From Lithospermum erythrorhizon (Eukaryota; Streptophyta; Magnoliopsida; Boraginales; Boraginaceae): a stretch of DNA of 64,000 bases. Shown here piece by piece: positions 12,476-22,999 of the stretch (within the stretch, counting starts at the first letter, position 1; each line of letters starts with the position of its first letter). A program made the translations under genes and the position numbers. The notes below the pieces were generated by a model. It did no database searches and was not told where the DNA came from. It saw only the letters and a list, made by a program, of their open reading frames with translations. The stretch is from assembly GCA_019722365.1 (NCBI GenBank), contig JADFUC010002128.1:124001-188000 (forward strand), written 5' to 3'.

Positions 12476-12914
12476 TATTTCTTTAAATATAAGAATGAAT
12501 GCGTTGTTATACGAAACAAACAAGCTCTAATAACACGTTTCTTACCTTAATCAAGATAAGAATGAATATTGAGGTTTAGTTGCTTATAAAGCTGAAAACA
12601 AGTAGTTTATTTTTGTTTTGTTTATAATTAAACTAACATTCAAATCTAATTCGCTTGTTGCCTGTGGTTAATGAAAGAATTGCTTTGTTACCTAACAACC
12701 AAATTATGCTGATGTTTAGTTGTTTATAAACTCAAAAATAAAGAAATTGCTTTTTTATTTTGTTTATAATTAAACAAACACTCAATGAATTCGCTGTTGT
12801 CTTAGAAATATAAAAGCGAATTCGCTTGTTGCCTTAAGACTAAAAATTCGCTTTGGTTAGCTCATTAGCAATGAAATAAGTGTTCGGGTTGTTCACAAAA
12901 GGGTAAACAAGAAT
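12476..12914. other. AT-rich spacer with scattered TTCGCTTGTT motifs
   Basis: Non-coding sequence repeating phrases like GAATTCGCTTGTT and TTGTTTATAATTAAAC several times, similar to phrases at 11.38-11.52 kb. This suggests one diverged repeat family on both sides of the minisatellite. No gene is seen. Confidence 0.35.
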
Positions 12915-13682
12915 TGCTGAAATCAATGAGAATCGATTCCTTTTATCGCGCTTCCTGCCGCGATAATCATAGACAATTCATTTACCTGGCCGTTAAACGT
13001 GATTATCGAACTAGTGTCTAGTAATCTACAGATATTACTAATATGGCTCTCACGATAATTTAACCAAGTTATTGTTTATCGCTAGATCTTACTCATTAAT
13101 CGTTATAATAATAAGAATTTATCAATTATTATTATTATACAACCACTATTATCCGAGCCTGTGGGCGTCACACACATACAATGACGTACAATTATATTTC
13201 ATGAATGAAATTAACGAGACTCAGATATCGAGAAATGTATTTCTCAATATTTATATAAGCTTGTCAAATATATATACATTTAACATCAATTGGTTAAACT
13301 TGCAAGTTTAATCAATTAAAGAATCGAGACGATGAATAACTTGATGTTTTATTCGATAATGACTGCTAAGATTTTAATCGACTCAAGGTTAATTAAAATA
13401 GAACAACTCACTCAAGAACTCATTATTTAATTAGAGGCTCATAACGTCCAATTAAGCTAACGGTTAAACCGATTTCTTTAACCCAGTCATATTTAGAGAG
13501 GACCTCGGAGGCAATCACGTAGGTGGCTTTTCGTGGGGAATCGTTCAACTCGCCTGAAAACGTAAGCACCTCTTATTCATACATTTGTCATTTTATGTTT
13601 AGATTTCACCTTACATTATTTCGAGAATCCGGACGATGAATTCTGCTGCTCATCACGATTAAATTCATACTAGATTCTATCA
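12915..13682 (+). mobile_element. Partial or solo LTR of the same copia family as the 54-62 kb element
   Basis: This segment matches, in order and along its length, the LTR-like copy at 21.9-23.0 kb and, in reverse orientation, the LTRs at 54.3-55.3 kb and 61.5-62.5 kb. Shared landmarks are the AATCGATTC/TTATCG block, CTAGATCTTACT, TATTATTATTATACAAC, ACTATTATCCGAGCCT, CAATATTTATAT and a tail near CATACTAGATTCTATCA. No priming site follows it and no polyprotein frame flanks it, so it is a solo or truncated LTR. Confidence 0.6.
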
Positions 13683-14467
13683 ACTTCACCTCACACTTTT
13701 ACTATTTTGGTGTGTGTATATTGGAGCCCTAGATATACCTATCTTCATGCATATAATTAGTCACTGCATGTGTTTCAGGAACGCGATCCAGCACCGATTT
13801 TCGCTTGACGCCTTTAATTTGACAATTCAAAAGTGTCAAGCAAGCTGCCAATCAATCACTTTTGTATTCGATACTTAATCGAGTATATCCAAACCCGTTC
13901 AATTGAATACATGAATTTTTATAAATAGAAATATATATAGTGTATATTTTTTAAAAATTATTACGTTATTTAGGTAATTTGTCATAAATGTTGTGGAAGT
14001 AACAAGTAACCAATATCGACTTGATACTCGACCCAAAATACTCGAAACCCATCTGGAGGTTAATCGAGCCGGATTTGATTCTCTCTTTACTTTATTTTCC
14101 TAATATACACATTTATTATGTTATATTAACTGAAGCCCTTTTTAGTTAACGGTTTTCTAAATTTCCATGTCAAATAATACATTACAATATTAAAATAATG
14201 TAATTATTTTCATTTAAGAATGAATTACTTTTCAATTAAGAATTAATGCATCTTCAATTTCAAATAGTCTTATAAACAAAATATTTTTTCTTAGTGATGG
14301 TTCTTGTTTTCTTCTAGTTCGTTGAACACTATATAGAAGAGTACTTTTAAGATAAAGTTTGTTTAAACCATTATATATTGATAATCGGAAGTTTGCTAGT
14401 CTCTATATACATAAGCACCTTCGAGCACAAGACTAATATTGTTTAAGGATATTATGTTCGCTCAAGT
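13683..14467. other. AT-rich intergenic DNA
   Basis: No gene, RNA or repeat that I can name. It separates the partial LTR from the CACTA-ended element. Confidence 0.4.
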
Positions 14468-14848
14468 CACTATTACAAAAATCAACTTGAATAGTACACA
14501 TTTTTAGGTTCAACGACGCTTTTTAAGCAGTAACTTTGCTATCGGACACATTATAGACGCTATCTAAGCTCAATCTTCCAGGTAACATTTTGCTTAAATA
14601 GCATTTCAAAAGCTCTATCTAAAATATTATTTTAGTTCTCATAACTTGTACTTTATTTTTTTAATATACACATAATAAATCATAATAAGATCAGATCACA
14701 CACCATGTCGAAACCACTAAATAAATAATCAAATCACTCATACTGTAACATTACAGTAAGCCACGCCTATACAAAGTCAAAATCAAGTGCCAAAATGTAT
14801 GCCAAATTTAACGAATAAATCAAGGAAGAAAATGAACAAAGATGAATA

Positions 14849-16108
14849 TCAATCCATGCCAGTTTCAACTCTTAATGTTTCTGGCAAAAGAGTAACCAAT
14901 GTTCCAAAACAAAGCATCACAATCCCAAAAATCCCACAAGGTAATAATTTAGTAGAATTCCCCAAGGAAGCATTCACAATTGGACTAATCACACTACCTC
15001 ACAACAGTTTGCCACATAGTCGATACAACTGAATTCTTATAACAAGTCGAAAACAATTCCGATGTATAAATCAAGATCAGATCAAATCATACGTACGCCA
15101 TGCATGCACAAAATAACGAAATTGATTCCAATGCGATTCCAATTCCTTGACATAAAGCACAAAATCCCACAACAACCACCTATTGTGCATAATACCAAAA
15201 TGGAATTTCTAATTTTCCATTTAGAAACAGTCGAGAGAATTACCAAACTAGATGAGATTCTAATCAATGCATTCAAAGAAGTACTTAAATAAATATTGGA
15301 ATTCAAATTCCCTAGTCCCAATGGCATCCCATAATAATTTATACCAATTCCAAGACCAATAACCAAACCCAAAAGAAATTGTTTCAATAATTCTCTACTC
15401 TCCAATAACATCTTCAAAAATGGTTTATTAGTTGTTCGTAAATCATTTTCAACAAGAGTACTCAAAACTGAAAAAGCTTGCCTCTCTTTCCCTTGTGAGA
15501 AAAACCATCTTGGAGACTGATAAACACAAAACTGAATCAATATACAATATAAAAATAAAGAACCCTCCAAGAATAAGTCCTGTTGAAATAACCTATGATA
15601 GACAAAGATAAAAATCCTAAACTGGACATGAATAATGAAACGACCCCAACTCTCCCTTGCCATTTCTTACCAACACACTCTCTTCCCAAAACCAAAGCAC
15701 TTGTTCCAACTCCAGCCATACCAAATCCACTGATGAATCTTGAAGCTGAGTAACTCCAAATGTTGTCACAAAAAGCACTACAAATTGAAGTGACAAACAT
15801 AATGAAACAGGACAAAGAAAGCACTGATTTTCACCGAATGAATCGCGAAAATGGGAAAGAATTAGCCCTCCAAGAAGACATCCCATGAAGAAACAAGAAG
15901 TAGGGAGGCCAGTAATCATAGAACTTGAAACACATTGAAGAGAAAAGTCAGGTATTATTGATGTACGTGCATTATCATAGCTCCTTGCAGAAAAAGGGAG
16001 CACATGCAAATATTTGATTCTTGATTGCATGGTGATTCAAGACAATGCCATGTTGGCTTTACATCTGTGAAAATGGATATGAATGTTTGTTGAGACTCAA
16101 AGAAGCAA
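14849..16108 (-). pseudogene. Organic cation/carnitine transporter (OCT, MFS) pseudogene
   Basis: Read on the minus strand across several frames, this is a plant OCT-family membrane transporter. The order is as in intact members: FFESQQTFISIFTD and PTWHCLES near 16108-16040, QCVSSSMITGLPTSCFFMG near 15930, SRFISGFGMAGVGTSALVL near 15740, SPRWFFSQGKE near 15500, then membrane segments, and a C-terminal LPETLRVETGMD ending in a stop at 14849. The loop motif SPRWFF and the late LPET are MFS sugar-porter/OCT hallmarks. At least three frameshifts and an internal stop break it (frames change near 16040, 15830, 15640 and 15050), and no intact N-terminus is present. Intact relatives are about 500 aa; this remnant spans about 1.26 kb without clear introns. 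It lies inside a CACTA-ended element, which suggests capture. Confidence 0.8.
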
Positions 16109-16139
16109 GGATTTGATGAGCTATAGAGCTCATTTTTGG

Positions 16140-16450
16140 ACTACGTTAACGCTTTTGAACGTTATTTAAGCCAGCGTTATTGTAGCTCAAATAATGCTCT
16201 ATAAAGCATTATTGTATATGTCAAATTTCAATAACGTTTTCCTCAAGCTCTATTGAAACTGTGTTATGCTAGATACTATAATGCTTATACAAGCGCTATT
16301 GAAGTTGTGTTATTATTAATTACTATAATGTTTCTGAATGCTATTGCAGTTATTTTTAGCGTCGTATAAACTAACATCATTATCGCTTAAATAACACTTC
16401 AAAAGCGTTAATTGTTTAAGTAGCAAACATAGCGCTCAAATGAGTGCTAT
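16140..16450. repeat. CACTA-type subterminal repeat block, internal
   Basis: Dense short repeats of the GCGTTATT / AATAACG / AGCGCTAT type in both orientations, the same words as at 14.50-14.64 kb and 19.45-19.75 kb. Such blocks normally sit just inside transposon ends, so an internal block between the two captured gene pieces suggests a nested or fused pair of elements. Confidence 0.55.
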
Positions 16451-16940
16451 CTAAGTCCCTACTTTAAATTAAAAAAATAAAAATTAAATAAGAAAATTAA
16501 ATTTCATATTTTAATAATTCTCAATTTTTTTAAGTAGCTAAAATACACATTACACAAAAATACACCAATAATTTTATTAAAAAATACACTAATTTACATC
16601 TAAAAAAATTACATCACTAAAATAATATATAAAAGAAGTTACAGTTATGAGAATCATAGCTATCTTCATCTCTAATAAATTCAATACATCTCTTAAAACA
16701 TGTCTTCAAAACCTGAAAAATTGGATAAATTAACAAAAAAACATCTCTTAAAACATAAATAAATATATAACATTAGTTACAATTGAGAATATGTAAAAAA
16801 ATCACCATATGATATCTTCTTTGAAATACAAAACTAGTTGTTAATAAGTTTGCAATAGATCTCAAGTGATAGAATCTAAGAATAAAACTATACCTTCTTA
16901 ACAATCCTGTTGTTAGTGATAAAACAGCCTCACATATTCC
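16451..16940. other. AT-rich spacer inside the CACTA-ended element
   Basis: Low-complexity AT-rich DNA between the internal repeat block and the kinesin fragment. No coding signal of its own. Confidence 0.4.
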
Positions 16941-16944
16941 ATGT

Positions 16945-17788
16945 TCAAGAAGAATCTGTAACAGACGGAGCAGACAAAGCTGCCCCATCTTGTACAATGG
17001 GGGAGTCATAAGGACCTTCAACAACCTATGATGGATCAAATCAAACATTATCACAAGAAAAATAATAACAAACTAATCAAGAACATCATTTGTAGAAGTT
17101 GAAAATCTCACCTTTTGATGCACAGCACCAGGTTGAACTTTATTAATAGCATTGCAGAGAATTATCCCACTTCTTAATCCAAGCCTGAAGCCTTCTCGGA
17201 AGGCTCCGCCGGCAAATCTCTAGCTCCAACAATTCCCACCATCTTTCTTAGCCATTCTACTGCTTCATACCTTCTCATTGCTATAGAACAAGGAAAATGA
17301 ACTATAAGCAAACCATTGTTGGCAAATTCAAAATAAGATCACAACAACACCAAATTCAAACATAACACCTAACATAATCACATTGATTATGTAAAGCAAT
17401 TACTACCTCAATCTATCTAGTTTGATTTTCCATGCTCAACATTAACAAACTTCTAGTCCTTAATTGACACATAACTTTAGTTTGAAGCAAGCTATACGAT
17501 ACCATATTTTGATACATTTTCACCAAATATTATACAACATGTAAAAAACATCCGAGTTCAAAATTTAGAAATTCAAAACTAGACAATCTTTTTGAGACAA
17601 AGGTATCAACATTTTCCTCAATTGTTAAGCAACATAGATAACAAATACGGAGTATTAAATTACCAGCTTCTTAGGGCACGTCTAGCATCCAAATCCAAAC
17701 CTCTTGATCGATTTCCATGCTGTTGAAGAACATCCTCAACCACTGATGCTACTGAAAACTCCAATGCAGCTTCCACCTCAGCCGCCAT
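16945..17788 (-). pseudogene. Kinesin-14 (calponin-homology type) N-terminal fragment
   Basis: Three exon-like pieces remain, in the right order on the minus strand. 17788-17664 begins with ATG and encodes ALEFSVASVVEDVLQQHG and LDLDARRALRS. 17280-17112 encodes RRYEAVEWLRKMVGIVGARD, PAEPSE, then after a frameshift LRSGIILCNAINKVQPG, the start of the calponin-homology domain. From 17025 comes VVEGPYDSPIVQDGAALSA, followed by a stop. GT and AG borders are still visible around them. The reading frame is lost between pieces 1 and 2 and inside piece 2, and everything after the early CH domain, including the motor, is missing. Intact KIN-14 proteins of this class are about 1000 aa. It lies in the same CACTA-ended element and direction as the OCT remnant. 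Confidence 0.8.
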
Positions 17789-17807
17789 TTCAAGAATAAC
17801 AAAAAAT

Positions 17808-18110
17808 ATTGCTCTTTTATATCAAATATCAACTAACCAACTAAAAAGATTGCTCTTTTATATCAAATATTAACTTCCCAAATAAAAAATTGTTCTTTTA
17901 TTTCAAATATCAACTCCCCAAATAAAAAGATTGCTATTTTATTGCAAATATCAAATACCCAATTAAAAAGATTGCTATTTTATTGCAAATATCAAATACC
18001 CAACTAAAAATATTGCTCTTTTGTTTCAAATATCAACTCCCCAAATAAAAAGATTGATATTATGTTCCAAATATGAACTACCCAACTAAAAAGATTGCAT
18101 TTTTATTACA
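17808..18110 (+). repeat. 41-bp tandem repeat, about seven copies
   Basis: Units of 40-41 bp built on ATTGCTCTTTTAT, CAAATATCAAC and CCAAATAAAAAG. Unit starts fall at about 17811, 17852, 17892, 17933, 17974, 18015, 18056 and 18097. The array begins about 20 bases upstream of the captured kinesin ATG (minus strand). Confidence 0.9.
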
Positions 18111-18659
18111 AACCTGACGACTTCATTATCGCGTTCAACTTCGCTAACTTCTGAATAAAATTGCTTCAGCAGCAAATATTATCACCCAGCTGGTGGTGCT
18201 TGGGGTGTGAAGATTGAGGAAGACGCGGGTGTAGGGAATTTATAGAAAAAATGTAACTACACAAAATAATACTTTGTAAAAGAAGAACAGAATATTCATA
18301 CGAAAATACAACAATCGACATAAATAAATTAAATCGATTTAATCATGCTTATTAACGCTTTTCCTTAAAACTTATCTCGACATCATCCACGGCCAAGTAA
18401 GGACACAATGAGACGACGCTTCCCACGATAAAATCACCTTTACGATCAAATTACCAAGACTATTAATCAATCGATAAACCGCCACGAAGTGAATATCACC
18501 CTAACAAAAGAAATGTTATAGATGTGAACTCTCTCGACTTTTTTATGTGAACTGTGTGTGTTTCTTTATACCGAAATATTGACATTAGTTTATGCGAAAT
18601 TCTCACCTAATGCAATTTATGGCTGGAATCAAACGATTTTTGTATTAAGGTACCTCTAA

Positions 18660-19003
18660 ATACACTTAATGGCAAATAAAATGTATGTAATGTACCCATT
18701 TCAATTGAATTAAATCAAATTCGATTTCAAGTTTGAAATGTGCAAAATCGAAGCTCACTGAGAAAGTTGGCTCGCACGAGCCCCCATTTCGGAATCAGAT
18801 AGCCCTGGTGAAATTGCGCCGTACACGCACTGCGACACACTTTAATGGCAAATAAATGTATGTAAATAACCATTTACCCGCTGAATGCCAAATCACTCGA
18901 TTTCAAGTTTGAAATGTGCAAATCGAGCTCGGCCGGGAGAGGTTGCTCGCACGAGCCCTACTGAACAATCGTGATTCTGCAGTCCGTGTCGCAGCACGCA
19001 CTG
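18660..19003 (+). repeat. About 175-bp tandem duplication, GC-richer than surroundings
   Basis: Two diverged copies start at 18663 and 18838. Shared landmarks are TTAATGGCAAATAAA, TGTATGTAA, TCGATTTCAAGTTTGAAATG, CTCGCACGAGCCC and a tail with GCACTG. The second copy has small deletions. GC content is higher than in the flanks. It lies inside the CACTA-ended element, upstream of both captured fragments in their direction of reading. Confidence 0.75.
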
Positions 19004-19449
19004 ATTCACAATCCTCGAGCTCATTTTCCCGACCTCGCACTCCACCGCGCGCTGCATAGCTTTTGGCATAGTAAGAGTAACACAATTTTACTGCTCAACG
19101 AGGGAAGCTTTACTTATAAAAGAACGCCGCTTCTCATTCTTCTCCTACGCGTGGTCAAAAGACAAATTTCCAACCCATTTCATTCCAAGTTTCAGACAAC
19201 ACATAGACATACACATTGAAGCTACTAAATTCTCGGATCTACAACATCAATATCCAACATCCCCTACATGAATCAAAAATTAGATTCAAACAAAATCATA
19301 TAATTCAAAAATCCAATAGCGGGTGATACAGGGAGCTAGTTTGAGATCTGGGAGGTGTTGCTGGGTGTTGGCACAAAACAACAACCAATATTATTCAATG
19401 GACTAAGGAGTATATGGGTTTTAATGGACATTTTATTTTGAGGAGCTAT

Positions 19450-19771
19450 CATATCATTCATAAGTGCTATTGTATTTTTTTAACTAGAATAACGCCGTCG
19501 AAATATATCTTAAAAATTTTATATAACGCTATTGGAAAATTATATTTTTTGTTCCTTATATAAAATATATATTGATAGTACTTCAAATAAGCGTTATTGT
19601 AATGTGTAAAATAACATAGCGCTTTCTCTATAAAAGCGTTTATTGAAGTTGTTTTTCTTTTATTTTATATTTTTAATATATTTTAACCTTTATGAGCGCT
19701 ATGTTAAATTCACTTTATAACATTTTTAAAAGCATAAAGTGGCGTTATTGCTCTTTAAATCTGTACTAGTG
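19450..19771. repeat. Right subterminal repeats and terminus of the CACTA element
   Basis: GCGTTATT, AACGCTATT and AGCGCT words repeat here in both orientations up to the terminal TGTACTAGTG at 19762-19771, the inverted partner of the CACTATTACA at 14468. Confidence 0.6.
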
Positions 19772-20591
19772 GAAACAAGAATGACTTAAAAAATTTGAGA
19801 GGATGTTAACTTTCCATGTAATTTTCAAGAATTTCTCTTAATTGGATTTTGATTTTTCTTGATTTGAGGTGTTTAATTTTGGGTGAGCAAAGAGGTGGAA
19901 TTTAATTGGCTATTGTTGTTGGTAGAGAGAAGATTATCAAAGGTGGGTGTGGAGTCTATTCAATCTTCAAAAATAATGAACACAATTAATTGAATAAATG
20001 ACACTTGAAAATATAAATAGCCGCTACATATATATATTTGAATGTTGGTGGAATTTTTTATATTTTCTACCCATAAAACTTACCAAGGTAATGAATGCAT
20101 TATTCTTTTAACAATAAAAAAACGATCAAATCATATAAAATATATTGTAAGTCACTATGTTCAACGATGTCTTAGAAGAATGGGACCTTAACAGTAATAA
20201 TATTTACTATGTAAGGTGAAAAAATTTCATCACAATTTATGACACATATATAATTAAGTGCTCACTATTTTTAAGTGAAAAATTTGTTAATTTCAATTAA
20301 AGATATTCTTATTACAAAATTTATATGTGAATTTTTTATTAATGTATTATTAACCGTGTCTTAAGCTTGTCCTTTCTTTCATGACAAATGAGAGCACTAT
20401 TAATATATTAAATATAGATTTTATTTAAGAAATTGAGACTCTAGGCATCTTTTTTTTGTTAAAATTGTACATTTATCTTATGTATTTATAATTGTTCTCG
20501 ATGCATGTGAAACCTACTAAAAATAATAGGAATATATATATATATAATAGACCACCATCATATTTATATATATTAATATATAATATATATA
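19772..20591. other. AT-rich intergenic DNA
   Basis: No gene seen. An (AT)n-rich stretch at 20.53-20.59 kb precedes the copia LTR. A partial duplicate of the LTR start (AATAGACCACCATCATA) lies at about 20.55 kb. Confidence 0.4.
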
Positions 20592-20750
20592 TGATAGACC
20601 ACCATTATTAATTTTAAATATTATGGTTACAGATAGTATTTATCCAAGGAGTTTGTACTATCCACAGTGAAGGCCATGTTGTATATATAGGGTCTATAAA
20701 TAGATTCACTGTATTGACTTTATAGCTTAATGAAAACATAACTTTGTTCA
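20592..20750 (+). repeat. 5' LTR of the 20.6-25.1 kb copia element
   Basis: A 159-bp repeat, TGATAGACC...TTGTTCA, matching 24967-25129 along its length, including GGTCTATAAATAG (a possible TATA box) and GACTTTATAGCTTAATGAAA. It starts with TG and ends with CA as LTRs do. Confidence 0.9.
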
Positions 20751-20764
20751 TGGTATCAAAGAGC
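20751..20764 (+). other. Primer-binding site, tRNA-Met type
   Basis: TGGTATCAAAGAGC directly follows the 5' LTR. The usual plant copia site is TGGTATCAGAGC, complementary to the 3' end of initiator tRNA-Met; here two extra A bases or substitutions are present. Confidence 0.85.
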
Positions 20765-20807
20765 TTAGGCTAATCCTTCCTGTTTTTGTCAATTTTCCTC
20801 TCCAACA

Positions 20808-21891
20808 TGACTTCTCCAAATAATTTTCCTTCAGAAACTAATCTTCCAGAATCTTCCCCCACGAAACAATGCTCCACCGCCTGTTATTTCTTCCTCTACC
20901 ATTCGTTTATCCCCTTCAATTGATAACACCACCACACCCACTATGATGGTAGTTCCCCCATAAAATCTTTTATCCATGGTTTTGGACTTCTAATTAAGAC
21001 ATTAAGACAGAAAAGATGTTGGCTTGGGGCTATGTATTGGGTTACCTTGAGGATTACATTTCCATTATTACCTCAATTACTACCCAGGTCCAGATGCAAC
21101 CGCATTCATGGAAGGCTCCTTCCTGCTTGGTCCTCCTCCGCTTCAGAATCTGATTTGCCAATATTGTAACTGGCTGTCCACACTGCTAAGACATGTCCAC
21201 AATTGACTTGCAAGGCTTCTCAGAATCTGGTTCTTCCCCTGCCTCAGTGCAATCATTTGTTCCTTTCGATGATCAATGGCATTTTGACACTAGAGCTACA
21301 TCTCATATGACATCAAACTCAGGCACTCCAAGTTTGCTAATGATAATGATTGTTACTTTGTATTTGATGGACAAAGCAACGAATCAAACATTGATCAACT
21401 GCGCTAGCCCGGGTTTCTACGTGAGACTCCGCGTTCTGCCTTTAACTGCAACAAGTCGTCTCCTCCTCCCAGCGAATACATGTGCTTAAAACCCTGCTTC
21501 CGCCTTCATTCATTATCTCAATCATCTAGTATTCCAATAAAGAGTCTTCTGGGTATTCATCAGACTTGTCATGCTTGCCAGTTAGGGAAACACACGAGAC
21601 GACCACATCCTCCTAATGAAAAACGAGCTTCTTTCGCTTTTGAATTGATTCACAGTGATATATGGACTAGTCCGATTGTATCTCCATCAGGATTTAAATA
21701 TTATGTCATTTTTCTAGATGATTTTAATCGTTTTTCATGGGTGCTTTCTCTTCGAAACAAATCCGAAGAATTTCGAAAATTTGTATTGAACTCAATTCAA
21801 TTCTAGTATTAAAGCTTTCCAATGTGATGGTGCATTAGAATATGTACGTTTAATTGTTTTTTCGATGATTTTTCAAACGGCGTTTTTTGGT
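20808..21891 (+). pseudogene. Copia gag-protease-integrase remnant
   Basis: Polyprotein pieces in two frames. The protease region reads WHFDTRATSHMT, where active copia proteases have D-S/T-G, so the catalytic glycine is replaced by R. HQTCHACQLGKHTR matches the integrase zinc-binding end (C-x2-C), and ELIHSDIWTSP then YYVIFLDDFNRFSW match the integrase core with its acidic residues. The frame breaks at 21806, and the rest of integrase is lost at the junction with the inserted LTR near 21891. Most of gag (20.8-21.2 kb) is scrambled. Confidence 0.8.
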
Positions 21892-22993
21892 TGTTTATAT
21901 TATCCTAATTTGACATCTTTTACTAAAAAATAAATTATGTAACTCCATTTTGTGTTTTTCTCGGTTTCCTAATAATTACGGGCGATATCGATATTACGAT
22001 CTGTCGAAATCAATGGTAATTTATCTTTATTACGCCCAAGGCGACAATCATAGATCAATTCATTTGCTGTGGTCAAGCAACGTGATTACTAGAACTTAGT
22101 GTTCACCTTAGTAATGGTATATTACTAGTGTGGTTTCTCATGATAATTTAAGTGGGTTAAAGGTACGATTGCTAGATCTTACTATTAATCAGTTATAATA
22201 ATAGTACTGGTCAATTATTATTATTATACAACTTACTATTATCCGAGCCTGGCGTCGTTAATACATACAACGAGCAGTTCGAATAATATTTCAATGAAAT
22301 TAAACGAGACTTGTATATCGGTGAAATGTATTTCTCAATATTTATATATTTGACAAATATATGTCGATGAACATCAATTGGTTAAATCCTGTGTTTAATC
22401 AATTAAGCAATCGAATCACGTAATAACTTATTAAGTTATTTGATAGTGACTGCTAGTATTTAATTGACTTGTTAAGTTAATTAAAAATAGAACAATCTCA
22501 CTAGTAACTCATTATTTAATTAGAACAATAATTGCCCAATTGCTAACGAAGTTAAACTGATTTCTTAACGAAGCCGCTTAACGAGCGAATTGGACTTGGT
22601 ATTTAAGAGGGGATTATGTTTTTCATGACATTAGAATCACAAACCTCCACCTCCTTCCTCAAAAGTGCCGCCTCTCGTCAGCAGGTGAATTGGAAGAGTT
22701 TTTCTTCACTTCTCATTTCATCTTTCAAACTCTAGCAAGTTCAAGTACTGTCTGCTTTCCTCTTCGTGTATGCAATCTATGTGGCATCATTTCGGTGTTG
22801 AACAAGCATCGAGAGGATTTTGGAAGCGGGCTTTCAGCGAGGCACACGTGATTTCGGGTTCATTCGCCTCGCTGAAATGTAAGAATTCTCGTAATCATAC
22901 ATTTGTATTTTATGTTTAGATTAATTTACATTATTTTGAAAATCCGATGTATGAATTGTTGTTTATCACGACAAATTCATATTAGATTTAACA
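21892..22993 (+). mobile_element. Solo LTR nested in the copia element
   Basis: Copia coding sequence stops at about 21885 and resumes as the Pro/Ser-rich linker at about 23000. The segment between, from TGTTTATATTATCC to AGATTTAACA, is a copy of the LTR family found at 12.9-13.7, 54.3-55.3 and 61.5-62.5 kb. Its TGTT...AACA ends suit an LTR and no internal domain accompanies it. I do not see a clear 5-bp target duplication (TTGGT left, TGATC right). Integrase sequence is also missing, so the junction is not a clean insertion. Confidence 0.7.
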
Positions 22994-22999
22994 TGATCC

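Larger units (their letters stand above)
14468..19771. mobile_element. Non-autonomous CACTA (En/Spm-like) element carrying host gene fragments
   Basis: The left end reads CACTATTACAAAAATC. The right end, reverse-complemented, reads CACTAGTACAGATTT, so both begin CACTA(T/G)TACA. Subterminal DNA just inside each end, and again at 16.14-16.45 kb, repeats short words such as GCGTTATT, AACGCT and AGCGCTATT in both orientations, as is usual for CACTA elements. The inside has no transposase but holds degenerate pieces of two host genes on the minus strand (OCT-type transporter and kinesin-14) plus two tandem repeats. I do not see a matching 3-bp target duplication (AGT left, GAA right). The borders are therefore a strong suggestion rather than proof, and two adjoining elements are possible. 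Confidence 0.65.

Noticed and set aside
14787..15292. Plus-strand open frames of 76 and 81 aa
   Set aside because: They overlap the minus-strand OCT pseudogene, which explains the sequence; the plus translations have no features.
16773..17054. Minus-strand 93-aa frame
   Set aside because: It is out of frame with the kinesin exon that overlaps it; the correct frame gives the conserved VVEGPYDSPIVQDGA.
17808..18110. CRISPR-like array
   Set aside because: The units are contiguous diverged tandem copies without unique spacers, in a plant genome; it is a minisatellite.
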